64,000 nucleotides of DNA from Streptomyces sp. NBC_00285 (lineage in GTDB: Bacteria; Actinomycetota; Actinomycetes; Streptomycetales; Streptomycetaceae), in assembly GCF_036174265.1 (NCBI RefSeq), contig NZ_CP108055.1, positions 4,650,001-4,714,000 on the forward strand. The letters run 5' to 3'. A program made the translations under genes and the position numbers. How positions within the stretch are numbered: position 1 is the first letter of the stretch; each line of letters starts with the position of its first letter. Positions 17,039 through 26,067 of this stretch are shown piece by piece. The notes beneath the pieces were generated by a model, which worked only from the letters and a program-made list of their open reading frames with translations, was not told the DNA's origin and ran no database searches.

Positions 17039-17884
17039 TCAACCGGCGTGCAGCATCAGCCCGATCCCCACCACGAGCAGCCCGGCCGCCGCGATCCTGG
17101 GCGCCCCGAACCGCTCCTTGAAGAACACGGCACCGATGGCCGCGCCGACGATGATCGAGGACTCCCGCAGGGCCGCGATCGGGGCCAGCTCCGCCTTGGT
17201 CTGGGCCCACAGGACGAGCCCGTACGCGGTGACGGACAGGACGGCGCCGAGCAGACCGATGCCCGCGAAGGGCCGTAGGACGGGGATGAACTGCCCGCGC
17301 CACTGCCAGAGCGCGTACGCCGGGATCGCCACACCCTCCATCGCCATCAGCCAGGCGATGAACCCGGACGCGGAGCCGGAGGCACGCACGCCGAGGCCGT
17401 CGACGACCGTGTACGCGGCGATGGACAGTCCGGTCGCCAACGCGGCCCCGATGGCGGCCCAGTTGGGCCTGCGGCCCCGCATCCCCCACAGGGCGACGCC
17501 GGTGAGTCCCGCGCAGGACACGGCGATTCCGGCGGCCGCCCAGCCGTTCGGCACCTCATGGGCGAAGAGGGCGGCGAGCAGCGTCACGACCAGGGGCGCG
17601 GTGCCGCGCGCGATCGGGTAGGCCTGCCCGAAGTCGCCGAGCCGGAAGGACTTCATCAGCAGGACGTAGTACGCGAGGTGGATGAACACCGAGGCGACCA
17701 GATACGGCCATGCCGCCGACGCCGGTACGGGCACGAACGGGATGAACGCCAGCCCGATCAGCATCCCGCCGCCCGCGATCAGCGTGAACCCGACCAGCTT
17801 GTCAGTGATCCGGTGCGCGATCGCGTTCCAACAGGCGTGCGTGACCGCGGCGAACAGGACGGCGGCGGTGACGAGCGGGGTCAC
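17039..17884 (-). CDS. EamA/DMT-superfamily transporter
   Basis: The 281-residue protein has about ten hydrophobic segments in two similar halves, as in drug/metabolite transporters. Each half ends in the Glu-containing helix pattern of EamA domains (TLLAALFAHEVP and IGAVFFKERFG). The start is GTG at 17884, overlapping the YbaK gene stop as GTGA; a longer reading adds 34 Arg/Pro-rich residues. Substrate unknown. Its coupling to an aminoacyl-tRNA deacylase suggests, without proving, an amino-acid-related cargo. Confidence 0.85.
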   Translation of the reverse strand: MTPLVTAAVLFAAVTHACWNAIAHRITDKLVGFTLIAGGGMLIGLAFIPFVPVPASAAWPYLVASVFIHLAYYVLLMKSFRLGDFGQAYPIARGTAPLVVTLLAALFAHEVPNGWAAAGIAVSCAGLTGVALWGMRGRRPNWAAIGAALATGLSIAAYTVVDGLGVRASGSASGFIAWLMAMEGVAIPAYALWQWRGQFIPVLRPFAGIGLLGAVLSVTAYGLVLWAQTKAELAPIAALRESSIIVGAAIGAVFFKERFGAPRIAAAGLLVVGIGLMLHAG

Positions 17885-18378
17885 GGGGTGTGTTCTCGGA
17901 CGTCCACCAGGGTGGCTCCGGCGTGGGCGACGAGTTCCTCGGGCGCCATCGGGAACACGGCGTGCGGGTTGCCCGCGGCGGCCCACACGATGTCGTGGCC
18001 GAGCAGCGAACGGTCCGCGAGCACCCGGGTCCTCGTCCGGTGCCCGAAGGGCGGCACGCCCCCGATGGCGTACCCGGTCGTCTCCCGTACGACATCGGCC
18101 TTGGCCCGTGTGACCTTCTCGGCGCCGAGTGCCTCCCGGACCCGTTCGAGGTCGACGCGGGAGGACCCGTCCATCAGCACCAGCACGGGCACCCCGTCCG
18201 CCGCGAAGATCAGCGACTTACAGATCTGACTCAGCTCGCACCCGACGGCCGCGGCGGCCTCGACGGCGGTACGGGTGGCGTCGGGGAAGCGGCGGACCTG
18301 CGCGGTCAGCTCGTCGAGGCCCAGCTCACGGAGGGTCTCGGCGAAACGGGGGTGGGCACCGGCGTCGGAAGGCGTCAT
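17881..18378 (-). CDS. YbaK/EbsC-type aminoacyl-tRNA deacylase
   Basis: Proteins of this family hydrolyse mischarged tRNAs (Cys-tRNAPro, Ala-tRNAPro and others) in trans. The 165-residue product has the fold's signatures: the conserved Lys in QICKSLIF near residue 54, GSSRVDLERVREALG, and the GYAIGGVPPFGH loop. ATG at 18378. It is the first gene of a two-gene unit with the EamA transporter. Confidence 0.88.
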   Translation of the reverse strand: MTPSDAGAHPRFAETLRELGLDELTAQVRRFPDATRTAVEAAAAVGCELSQICKSLIFAADGVPVLVLMDGSSRVDLERVREALGAEKVTRAKADVVRETTGYAIGGVPPFGHRTRTRVLADRSLLGHDIVWAAAGNPHAVFPMAPEELVAHAGATLVDVREHTP

Positions 18379-18520
18379 GCCGGGCAGATTACTTGCCGGA
18401 TACAGACATCACGAACGAATTCCAGCCTCACCTGTCCTCCCCGCGACGGGCGGACGCGGTGTCGGCACGCCTGGCGCCCGGAGCGTTCCGCCGCCCTCCT
18501 CCGTCGTGCAGGATGCTGCC

Positions 18521-19162
18521 GTGACCTCACCCCCCACCCCGTCTCCCGCCGTACGCCCCTACCGCCCCGGGGACCGCGAAGCCCTCGGCGACATCTGCGT
18601 CCGCACCGCGCACGTGGGCCGGGACAGCCGGCCGCACTACGCCGACCCGAGCGTCTTCACCGCGGCCTTCGCGGCGCCGTACGCCCATCTCGAACCGGGG
18701 CTGGCCTTCGTCCTCGACGACGGGGAGGGACGGGCCGTCGGGTACGTCCTCGGTACCGCCGACACGTCCCGGTTCGTCGAGGACTACCGCGCGAAATGGC
18801 TTCCGCTCGTGGCCGGCCGCTATCCGGAGCCCGGCGGCGAGCCGCGCACCCCGGACGAGGAGATCGTCGCGCTGCTGCACCGCCCGGAGCGGATGCTCGT
18901 CTCCGAAGTCGCCGCGTATCCCGCCCACCTGCACATCGATCTGCTCCCGGAGTGGCAGGGGCGCGGGTACGGCCGGGCGCTCATGGAGACCTTCCTGCGC
19001 GCGCTGCACGAGCGGGGCGTGGCCGCTGTCCACCTCTCGATGGTGAGCGCCAACATACCCGCCCGCGCCTTCTACGACCGTCTCGGCTTCCACGAGATCG
19101 CCGTACCGGACGCCGGGACCGTCACGTATCTCGGGCGCGGCACGGCAGAAGCCGGCCGGTGA
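18521..19162 (+). CDS. GNAT-family N-acetyltransferase
   Basis: The 213-residue acetyltransferase has the acetyl-CoA loop EWQGRGYGRALMETFL and the C-terminal FYDRLGFHEI motif. The N-terminal half (RPYRPGDREALGDICVRTA) resembles GNATs related to O-GlcNAcase C-terminal domains, but I cannot name a substrate. GTG at 18521 has AGGA 8 nt upstream. The stop codon lies inside the stem of the following hairpin. Confidence 0.85.
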   Translation: MTSPPTPSPAVRPYRPGDREALGDICVRTAHVGRDSRPHYADPSVFTAAFAAPYAHLEPGLAFVLDDGEGRAVGYVLGTADTSRFVEDYRAKWLPLVAGRYPEPGGEPRTPDEEIVALLHRPERMLVSEVAAYPAHLHIDLLPEWQGRGYGRALMETFLRALHERGVAAVHLSMVSANIPARAFYDRLGFHEIAVPDAGTVTYLGRGTAEAGR

Positions 19163-19186
19163 GGGCACCCCCCACCGGCCGGCTTC
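19148..19186. terminator. bidirectional terminator hairpin containing the GNAT stop codon
   Basis: Arms 19148-19161 and 19173-19186 are perfectly complementary over 14 bp (GAAGCCGGCCGGTG), with an 11-nt loop. The GNAT stop TGA (19160-19162) is part of the left arm, so the last codons of the gene form the stem. It separates the convergent GNAT and MMPL genes. Confidence 0.75.
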
Positions 19187-19202
19187 TCTCACACCAGAGG
19201 TG

Positions 19203-21410
19203 TCAGACGCGGACCAGTTCCCGCTCCTCGTCCGGATCCGTGTTCTTCTCGGCCGGGGCGCGCAGGCTCTCGCCCTCGACGTCGACGGCGGGCAGCGCGC
19301 GGTCCAGCCACTTCGGCAGCCACCAGGCGCGGTGGCCGAGCAGCGCCAGCACGGCCGGGACGATCGCCATGCGGACGACGAACGCGTCGAAGAAGACGGC
19401 GATCGCGAGGCCGAAGCCGATCATCTTGATCATCGACTCGCCGGAGCTGATGAAGCCTCCGAAGACGGCCATCATGATGACCGCGGCGGCGACCACGACC
19501 CGGGCGCTGTGCCGGAACCCGGTCACGATGGCCTCGCTCGGGGACTCGCCGTGGACGTACGCCTCGCGCATGCGGGTCACGAGGAACACCTCGTAGTCCA
19601 TCGCGAGGCCGAAGACCACGCCCACCATGAAGATCGGCATCATCGACATGATCGGGCCGGTCTCCTCGACGCCGAGCAGGCCGCCGAGCCAGCCCCACTG
19701 GAAGACCGCGACGACGGCGCCGAGCGCGGCGAGCACGGACAGCAGGAAGCCGAGGGCCGCCTTCAGCGGGACCAGGATCGAGCGGAACACCACGATCAGG
19801 AGGAGGAAGGCGAGGCCGACGACCAGGGCCAGGTACGGGATCAGGGCGTCCGTGAGCTTCTGCGAGAAGTCGATGTTCATCGCGGTGGTGCCGGTGACCA
19901 GGACGTCCGCGTCCGCCTTGGACGCGATGTCGTCACGGATGGCGTGCACCAGGTCCTCGGTCTGCACCGAGGAAGGCTTGGAGTCGGGGATGACCGTGAT
20001 GGTCGCGGTGTCGCCCGCCTTGTTGAAGGTCGCCGGGGTGACCGTGACGACGTCCTTGAGGCCCTTGATCCCGTCGGCCACCGAGGTGGCCGCGGCCTTG
20101 GGGTCGTCGCTGTTCTTCGCGTCGACCACGATCATCAGGGGGCCGTTGAAGCCTGGGCCGAATCCGTCCGAGAGCAGGTCGTAGGCGCGGCGCTGGGTCG
20201 TGGACGTCGGCTGCGAACCGTCGTCGGGCAGGCCCAGTTCCAACTGGCTGACCGGCAGGGCGACCGCGCCGAGGCCGACCACGCCGAGCAGCAGCACGGC
20301 GACCGGACGGCGGATGACGAAGCTCGCCCAGCGGACGCCCAGGTTGGGCTTGGAAGGCTCCGAAGCCTCCTTGTCGAGGGGCTTCTTGCGCTTCTCTCCC
20401 GCCGGGCGGATCTTGCGGCCCGCGTACCCGAGCAGCGCCGGGATCATGGTCAGCGCGATGAGGACGGCGATCACGACCGTGCCCGCCGCGGCGAGGCCCA
20501 TATTGGTCAGCATCGGCACGCCGACGACCGAGAGTCCGGCCAGCGCGATCACGACGGTGAGGCCGGCGAAGACCACCGCGGAGCCGGCGGTGCCGGTGGC
20601 CCGGCCGACCGCCTCCTCCCGGTCCCGGCCGTCGGCCAGCTCGCCGCGGTAGCGGGAGACGATGAACAGCGCGTAGTCGATGCCGACCGCGAGGCCGATC
20701 ATCCCCGCGAGCGTGGAGGTGTTGTCACCGAGGTCGAGCGCGTTGGCGAGGGCGGCGATGGTGGAGACGCCGATCGCGACGCCGATGATCGCCGTCAGCA
20801 GCGGCAGCCCGGCCGCGACCAGCGAGCCCAGGGTGATGACCAGGACGACCGCGGCGAGGGCGAGACCGATGGCCTCACCGATCCCTCCCGCCTCCGGCTC
20901 GGCCTGGAGCACGTCACCGCCGACGTCGACGGTCAGTCCCGTGTCCCGGGCCTCGTCGGCCGACTTCTCCAGGGCGTCCCGGGTGGCGTCCTTGAGTTCC
21001 ATGGTGGGGGCGTCGTAGCGCACCGACGCGTAGGCGACCCTGCCGTCCCGGCTCACCGCGTTGGTGGTGAAGGGGTCGGTGACGGAGACGACCTCGGAGC
21101 CGTCGCCCAGTTCCCTGACGGTCTTGGCGACGGTCGCCTTGTTGGCGGCGTCCGTCATCTTCTCGCCCTCGGGCGCCTTGAAGACCATGCGTCCGGTGGC
21201 GCCGTCCGCGCTGGCTCCTGGGAAGCGCTGTTCCAGCAGGTCGAAGGCCTTCTGGGCCTCGGTCCCCGGGATGGAGAAGGAGGTGGATCCGGCGGCGGGC
21301 GCAGTGAACGCGCCGATGCCCGCGAGCATCAGCAGGGCCACCCATATGAGGGCGACGAAGTACCGTCGCCGGAAGGCGAGCCGGCCGAGTTTGTAGAGGA
21401 ACGTGGCCAC
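19203..21410 (-). CDS. MMPL/RND-superfamily exporter
   Basis: The 735-residue protein has the actinobacterial MMPL layout: a first membrane helix (~residues 13-35), a large extracytoplasmic loop, five more helices, a second loop and a final group of helices, 12 in all. Family motifs GIDYALFIVSRYR and AMDYEVFLVTRMRE, which include the charged residues of the proton relay, are visible. GTG at 21410 follows GGGAG at 9 nt. The TetR gene lies 123 bp upstream on the same strand and is the likely regulator. Cargo, perhaps a lipid or drug, is unknown. Confidence 0.9.
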   Translation of the reverse strand: MATFLYKLGRLAFRRRYFVALIWVALLMLAGIGAFTAPAAGSTSFSIPGTEAQKAFDLLEQRFPGASADGATGRMVFKAPEGEKMTDAANKATVAKTVRELGDGSEVVSVTDPFTTNAVSRDGRVAYASVRYDAPTMELKDATRDALEKSADEARDTGLTVDVGGDVLQAEPEAGGIGEAIGLALAAVVLVITLGSLVAAGLPLLTAIIGVAIGVSTIAALANALDLGDNTSTLAGMIGLAVGIDYALFIVSRYRGELADGRDREEAVGRATGTAGSAVVFAGLTVVIALAGLSVVGVPMLTNMGLAAAGTVVIAVLIALTMIPALLGYAGRKIRPAGEKRKKPLDKEASEPSKPNLGVRWASFVIRRPVAVLLLGVVGLGAVALPVSQLELGLPDDGSQPTSTTQRRAYDLLSDGFGPGFNGPLMIVVDAKNSDDPKAAATSVADGIKGLKDVVTVTPATFNKAGDTATITVIPDSKPSSVQTEDLVHAIRDDIASKADADVLVTGTTAMNIDFSQKLTDALIPYLALVVGLAFLLLIVVFRSILVPLKAALGFLLSVLAALGAVVAVFQWGWLGGLLGVEETGPIMSMMPIFMVGVVFGLAMDYEVFLVTRMREAYVHGESPSEAIVTGFRHSARVVVAAAVIMMAVFGGFISSGESMIKMIGFGLAIAVFFDAFVVRMAIVPAVLALLGHRAWWLPKWLDRALPAVDVEGESLRAPAEKNTDPDEERELVRV

Positions 21411-21450
21411 GAAGGCGTACTCCCGGTCAGGTCGTGAGTGTTTCGGAACA

Positions 21451-21464
21451 GGGTTGATCAACCC
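21451..21464. promoter_or_regulatory. perfect 14-bp palindrome GGGTTGATCAACCC between the TetR and MMPL genes
   Basis: It lies 41 bp upstream of the MMPL GTG in the 123-bp gap. The size and position suit a regulator site controlling the exporter separately from the TetR gene. Its sequence does not resemble the two palindromes upstream of the TetR gene. Confidence 0.4.
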
Positions 21465-21533
21465 GGTGGGTGGCAGGGGTGATCGGCCCGACGACATGAG
21501 CGGGTACGTCAGGTGGAGGACTTGCGGGGAAGG

Positions 21534-22139
21534 TCAGACGGTCGAAGCGCCGAGGGCGGGGAGGACCACGGCGTCGATGTACGAAAGGAGGAATTCCTGC
21601 GTCGGCGGCAGCTCGTCGATCATGGTGCGGGCGGCGAAACCGCCGATCATCATGTGCATCATGAACTCCACCGCCGGGTTGTCGGGGTGGACCTCACCCC
21701 GGTCCATCGCCCGCTGCACCATACGGCGGAACTCCGCCATCTCGGGTTCGATGAGATGCGCGCGGAACGCCGTCAGGAGATCCGGGTTGCTGTGGACCGC
21801 CATGGCCAGACCCCGCATGAGCGCGGAGTTCTGCTCCATCGTGCAGTCGTCCGAGCGCATGGTCAGCGCGTGCAGGTCGCCCTTGAGCGACCCGGTGTCG
21901 ATCTCGCCGAGGCCCATACCGCCCGGCTTGGTGTGCCGCACCGCTCGCACCACGAGCTCGGCCTTGCCGCCCCACTGGCGGTAGAGCGTGGCCTTGCTGG
22001 AACGCGTGCGGGCCGCGACGGCGTCCATGGTGAGGGCGTCGTAGCCGACCTCACGGAGCAGTTCGATGACGGCCCCGTACAGTTCGGCCTCGCGCTCGGG
22101 GGTGATCCGACTGCGACGCACGGTTGCCGCCTCGGTCAT
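21534..22139 (-). CDS. TetR-family transcriptional regulator
   Basis: The 201-residue repressor has an N-terminal helix-turn-helix (VIELLREVGYDALTMDAVAARTRSSKATLYRQW) and a ligand-binding C-terminal part of TetR_C type. ATG at 22139 is chosen with AAGGGTGAG upstream. It reads toward the MMPL exporter gene and probably represses it and itself. Two palindromes lie between this start and the tricorn-like gene. Confidence 0.9.
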   Translation of the reverse strand: MTEAATVRRSRITPEREAELYGAVIELLREVGYDALTMDAVAARTRSSKATLYRQWGGKAELVVRAVRHTKPGGMGLGEIDTGSLKGDLHALTMRSDDCTMEQNSALMRGLAMAVHSNPDLLTAFRAHLIEPEMAEFRRMVQRAMDRGEVHPDNPAVEFMMHMMIGGFAARTMIDELPPTQEFLLSYIDAVVLPALGASTV

Positions 22140-22181
22140 GTCACTCACCCTTTCCGCTCGGCGCCCTTGAACGACACGGTT

Positions 22182-22202
22182 TCGTACGACAGCGCCGTAC
22201 GA
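22182..22202. promoter_or_regulatory. inverted repeat TCGTACG-N7-CGTACGA, candidate operator
   Basis: The 7-bp arms are perfect. The site is centred about 53 bp upstream of the TetR ATG, in the divergent region shared with the tricorn-like gene. TetR autoregulation is the simplest reading. Confidence 0.45.
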
Positions 22203-22229
22203 CAACGAATGTAGCGCATCCGCCAACGA

Positions 22230-22246
22230 AACGAAACTGTTTCGTT
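22230..22246. promoter_or_regulatory. perfect 17-bp palindrome AACGAAACTGTTTCGTT, candidate TetR operator
   Basis: Arms AACGAAAC/GTTTCGTT flank a single central T. The same half-site recurs at 22225-22232, so AACGAAAC-N6-GTTTCGTT is a second register. A related GGTTTCGT half lies at 22178-22185. Overlapping half-sites of this sort are typical of cooperative TetR binding. Confidence 0.6.
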
Positions 22247-22350
22247 CGTGTTGTGAGTCACCGCCCGGCCATCCCCCCGCCACCCCCGGGTCGCCCGCGG
22301 CCGGTATTTCACAAGTTGCTCCGGTCCATCCGCCGGAAAAGCATGGGAAG

Positions 22351-25300
22351 GTGAGCTATCTGCGCCTTCCGCACCTGAGCGGCGACCTGCTGTGCTTCGT
22401 CGCCGAGGACGACCTCTGGCTGGCCCCCCTCGACGGCCCGGGCCGCGCCTGGCGCCTGACCGTCGACCGCACCAAGACCGGCCACCCCCGCTTCTCGCCC
22501 GACGGCCGCCGTATCGCCTACACGAGCTGGCGCAGTCTCGTGCCCGAGATCCACCTGGCGGACGTGGACGGCGGACCGGGCCGACGGCTCACCTACTGGG
22601 GCTCGACGGACACCCAGGTGACCGGCTGGACCCCGAAGGGCGAGATCCTCGCCGTCGCCTCCCACGGCGAGCCCTTCTCCTACTTCACCTGGGCCTACAA
22701 GGTCCCCACGGACGGCTCCCCCGGCCGCAAGCTCCCCTGGGGCCCGGTCTCGGACATCCAGGTCGCCGACCGCAGGACACTGCTGCTGACCGGCACCCCG
22801 CCGCACGAACCGGCCGCCTGGAAGCGCTATCGGGGCGGCGCCACGGGCCGCCTCTGGCTGCACGGCGAACGCCTGCTCCCGGGCCTCGGCGGCCACCTCC
22901 ACTCCCCCATGTTCGTCGGCGGCCGGATCGCCTTCCTCTCCGACCACGAGGGCGTCGGCAACCTCTACTCCTGCGCCCACGACGGCTCCGACCTGCGCCG
23001 CCACACCGACCACGACGCCTTCTACGCCCGGCACGCGGCGAGCGACGGCACCCGGGTGGTGTACCAGTGCGCCGGTGACCTCTGGATCGTCGACGACCTC
23101 TCCCGCGCCGAGCCGCGCAAACTCGACGTACGGCTCAGCGGGCCACGCGCGGGGCGCCGTACCTACCAGGTGCCGGCCTCCCAGCACGTGGACGGCATCT
23201 CGGTGGACGAGACGGGCCGCGCGAGCGCCGTCGTCGTACGCGGCAGCCTGTACTGGCTGACCCACCGCGACGGGCCGGCCCGCACCATCACGGACACACC
23301 GGGGGTACGGGTCCGGCTCCCGGAGATGCTCGGCTCGGGCGGACAGGTCGCGTACGTCACGGACGCCGAGGGCGAGGACGCCGTCGAGATCGCCTATCTG
23401 CCCCGGGCGACCGGTGACCGCGCACCACGGCGACCCGCCTCGGGCGACCTGGGCCGGGTGCTCGAACTGGTCTCCGACCCGCGGGGCGAGCGCCTGGCCA
23501 TCGCCTCGCACGACGGACGCGTGCTGCTCATCACCGTGTCCCACGATGCCGCCGGCGGCGCCACGGGCGCGGACGGCGCCGACGGCGGGGTCACCGAGCT
23601 CATCCGCTCGGTCAACGGCCCGGTCCGGGACCTGGCCTTCTCCCCTGACGGTTCCTGGCTGACGTGGTCGCACCCGGGCATCGGGCGATCGCTGCGCCAG
23701 ATCAAGATGGCCCGTATTTCCCCGAAGGGAGGAGGGGACCGGCTGATCGTCGACGTCACCAACGGCCGCTTCGAGGACGAGAACCCCGTCTTCACCAAGG
23801 ACGGCCGCTACCTGGCGTTCCTCTCCTGGCGGGGCTTCGACCCGGTCTACGACGTCCACACCGGCGACCTGTCCTTCCCGCTCGGCTGCCGCCCCTACCT
23901 GGTCCCGCTGTCCTCCGCGACCCCCTCCCCCTTCGCCCTGAACCCGGAGGGCCGCCCGGCCGCCGGCGGCCTGGACCCCGTAGAGGACGACAGCGGCGAG
24001 AGCGGCGAAGGCGGCACGGTGACGGTCGAGATCGAAGGGCTGGAGAGCCGGGTGACCCCCTTCCCGGTCCCCGCCTCCAAGTACTCGGCGCTGTACCCGG
24101 TCGCCGGCGGCGGCCTGGTCTGGCTGCGCTGGCCGATCTCGGGCGCGCTCGGCGAGACCTTCGTGAACCCGGACGACACCTCCGAGCGCCCGACCCTCGA
24201 ACACTTCGCCATCGGCAAGGCGAAGAAGTCCGAACTCGTGGAGCACCTGGACTGGTTCGCGGTCAGCGGCGACGGTTCCAGGCTGGTCGTGGTGGACGAG
24301 GGCGAGCTGCGCGCGACCCCCGCCACGGAGTCCGGCGACGGCGACTCGACCGTCTGGATCGACCTCCGCCGCATCCTGCACGAGGTCGACCCGCCCGCCG
24401 AGTGGCGCCAGTCGTACGAGGAGGCGGGGCGGCTGATCCGGGCGTACTTCTGGGAGCCGGGGATGTGCGGCATCGACTGGGACGCGGTACTCGACCAGTA
24501 CCGCCCGCTGGTCGAACGGATCGCCTCCCCCGACGAGTTCGCGGACCTCCTGCGCGAGGTGCTCGGCGAACTGGGCACCTCCCACGCCTACGTCACCGCC
24601 GCCCGCCGCAACGAGGGCCCACCCCACTACCAGCGCCGCCAGGGTCTGCTGGGCGCCAACTTCGTTCTCCGGGACGGCGGTTGGCGGGTCCGGCGGATCC
24701 TCCCCGGTGACTCCTCGGACTCCAAGGCGCGCTCCCCGCTCGCCGGCACGGGCATCCGCGAGGGCGCGGTCCTCACCCACGTGGACGGCAGGCCGGTCGA
24801 CGCGTCGGCGGGGCCGTACCCCCTGCTCGCGGCGGCGGGCGGTACGACGGTGGAACTGACGTTCACACCGGCCGGGGGCGAGGGCGGGCCCCGCCGGGTG
24901 GCGGTGGTCCCCCTCCTCGACGAACGCCCCCTGCGCTACCAGGACTGGGTGGCCAAACGCCGTGCGGTCGTACGGGAGTTGAGCGGCGGCCGCTGCGGCT
25001 ATCTGCACATCCCCGACATGGGAGGCTCGGGCTGGGCCCAGTTCAACAGGGACCTGCGGATGGAGGTCTCCCGCCCGGCCCTGATCGTCGACGTACGCGG
25101 CAACGCGGGCGGCCACATCAGCGAACTGGTCGTGGAGAAACTCACCCGCACCATCCTCGGCTGGGACCTGACGAGAAACGCCCAGCCCGTGTCGTACGCC
25201 TCGAACGCCCCCCGTGGCCCGGTCGTCGCGTTGGCCGACGAGGCGACCTCCTCCGACGGCGACATGATCACGGCGGCCTTCAAACTCCTCGGGCTCGGAC

Positions 25301-25617
25301 CGGTGGTGGGCCAGCGCACCTGGGGCGGAGTGGTCGGCATGACCGGCCGCCACCAACTCGGCGACGGCACGGTGATCACGGTCCCGATGAACGCGGCCTG
25401 GTTCGACGCGTACGGCTGGTCCATCGAGAACCAGGGAGTCACCCCGGACCTGGAGATCCTCCGCACCCCGCTGGACTGGGCGGAGGGCCGGCACGCCCAA
25501 CTGGACGACGCGGTGCGCCTGGCACTGGACCTGCTGGAGACAACGCCACCGGCAACTCCGCCGGACTACCGAGACGTACCGGACAGATCGAGACCGAAGC
25601 TGCCGCCGAGGACTTGA
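22351..25617 (+). CDS. tricorn protease homologue (S41 family)
   Basis: Tricorn proteases degrade short peptides released by the proteasome. The 1088-residue product has the full arrangement: an N-terminal six/seven-bladed propeller (HPRFSPDGRRIAYTSW and repeats), a second propeller, a helical region near residue 700 (YEEAGRLIRAYFWEP), a PDZ domain around 770-840, and a C-terminal S41 core. The nucleophile lies in DEATSSDGDMITAAFKLLG (S967/S968), with the upstream Gly-rich DVRGNAGG. GTG follows GGGAAG. No signal peptide, so cytoplasmic. Streptomyces has proteasomes, consistent with the role. Confidence 0.92.
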   Translation: MSYLRLPHLSGDLLCFVAEDDLWLAPLDGPGRAWRLTVDRTKTGHPRFSPDGRRIAYTSWRSLVPEIHLADVDGGPGRRLTYWGSTDTQVTGWTPKGEILAVASHGEPFSYFTWAYKVPTDGSPGRKLPWGPVSDIQVADRRTLLLTGTPPHEPAAWKRYRGGATGRLWLHGERLLPGLGGHLHSPMFVGGRIAFLSDHEGVGNLYSCAHDGSDLRRHTDHDAFYARHAASDGTRVVYQCAGDLWIVDDLSRAEPRKLDVRLSGPRAGRRTYQVPASQHVDGISVDETGRASAVVVRGSLYWLTHRDGPARTITDTPGVRVRLPEMLGSGGQVAYVTDAEGEDAVEIAYLPRATGDRAPRRPASGDLGRVLELVSDPRGERLAIASHDGRVLLITVSHDAAGGATGADGADGGVTELIRSVNGPVRDLAFSPDGSWLTWSHPGIGRSLRQIKMARISPKGGGDRLIVDVTNGRFEDENPVFTKDGRYLAFLSWRGFDPVYDVHTGDLSFPLGCRPYLVPLSSATPSPFALNPEGRPAAGGLDPVEDDSGESGEGGTVTVEIEGLESRVTPFPVPASKYSALYPVAGGGLVWLRWPISGALGETFVNPDDTSERPTLEHFAIGKAKKSELVEHLDWFAVSGDGSRLVVVDEGELRATPATESGDGDSTVWIDLRRILHEVDPPAEWRQSYEEAGRLIRAYFWEPGMCGIDWDAVLDQYRPLVERIASPDEFADLLREVLGELGTSHAYVTAARRNEGPPHYQRRQGLLGANFVLRDGGWRVRRILPGDSSDSKARSPLAGTGIREGAVLTHVDGRPVDASAGPYPLLAAAGGTTVELTFTPAGGEGGPRRVAVVPLLDERPLRYQDWVAKRRAVVRELSGGRCGYLHIPDMGGSGWAQFNRDLRMEVSRPALIVDVRGNAGGHISELVVEKLTRTILGWDLTRNAQPVSYASNAPRGPVVALADEATSSDGDMITAAFKLLGLGPVVGQRTWGGVVGMTGRHQLGDGTVITVPMNAAWFDAYGWSIENQGVTPDLEILRTPLDWAEGRHAQLDDAVRLALDLLETTPPATPPDYRDVPDRSRPKLPPRT

Positions 25618-25635
25618 AAGGGGCCATGGTGATCG

Positions 25636-25690
25636 TTTTTAGGGGCGCGGGGAACTGCGCGACAAGCCCCCACCGCCCCGCACCCGACAA
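25636..25690. repeat. Streptomyces-type dispersed intergenic repeat (TTTTTAGGGGCGCGGGG... family)
   Basis: The core GGGGCGCGGGGAACTGCG, followed by CGACAAGCCCCCACC, is a sequence I recognise from memory as recurring at gene 3' ends in many Streptomyces genomes. It can fold: GGGGC (25642-25646) pairs with GCCCC (25666-25670) and GCG with CGC inside. It begins 18 bp after the tricorn-like stop. No second copy is visible in this window. Confidence 0.6.
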
Positions 25691-25723
25691 CGAACCCGTC
25701 CAGCCACACGGTCCCGGCACACA

Positions 25724-25770
25724 GAAGCGTGGGGTGCCCTCCCAGAAAAAGAGAGTGCACCCCACGCTTC
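25724..25770. terminator. bidirectional terminator hairpin
   Basis: Arms 25724-25737 and 25757-25770 are perfect over 14 bp (GAAGCGTGGGGTGC) with a 19-nt A-rich loop. It separates the convergent tricorn-like gene and the small Gln/Glu-rich gene. Confidence 0.75.
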
Positions 25771-25784
25771 AAGCAGTGACGTGA

Positions 25785-25979
25785 CTACATGTCGCGGTCG
25801 GGATCCATCCGCTCCTGCTCCTCGCGCTGGAGACGCTCGCTCTCCTCGTCGCGCGTGCGCTCACTGTCCTGCTCGCCGCGGCGACCCCGCTGGGCCTGCT
25901 CCTTGCCCTCCTGGGCCTTCTGCTTGGCCTGCTGCTGCCACTGCTCGGACTTGTCCTGGAACTGGTCCTTCATACCCAT
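25785..25979 (-). CDS. small hydrophilic Gln/Glu/Arg-rich protein
   Basis: The 64-residue product (MGMKDQFQDKSEQ...) is almost entirely charged or Gln, with no hydrophobic core. It is predicted helical or disordered, with repeated KAQEGKEQA and EESERLQREEQER patterns suggesting amphipathic helix or coiled coil. It resembles small conserved Streptomyces stress-type proteins, but I cannot name a family. GGGAGTG lies upstream; ATG at 25973 is an alternative start two codons on. It is bounded by a terminator, which supports a real gene. Confidence 0.7.
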   Translation of the reverse strand: MGMKDQFQDKSEQWQQQAKQKAQEGKEQAQRGRRGEQDSERTRDEESERLQREEQERMDPDRDM

Positions 25980-26067
25980 GTGGGTTCACTCCCGTGGGGG
26001 TGAGGGGAAGAGCCCCTGGCCGGGGCCTCGACCAGATTCACACGCCAGGACAGAGCGCGCATTTCGA

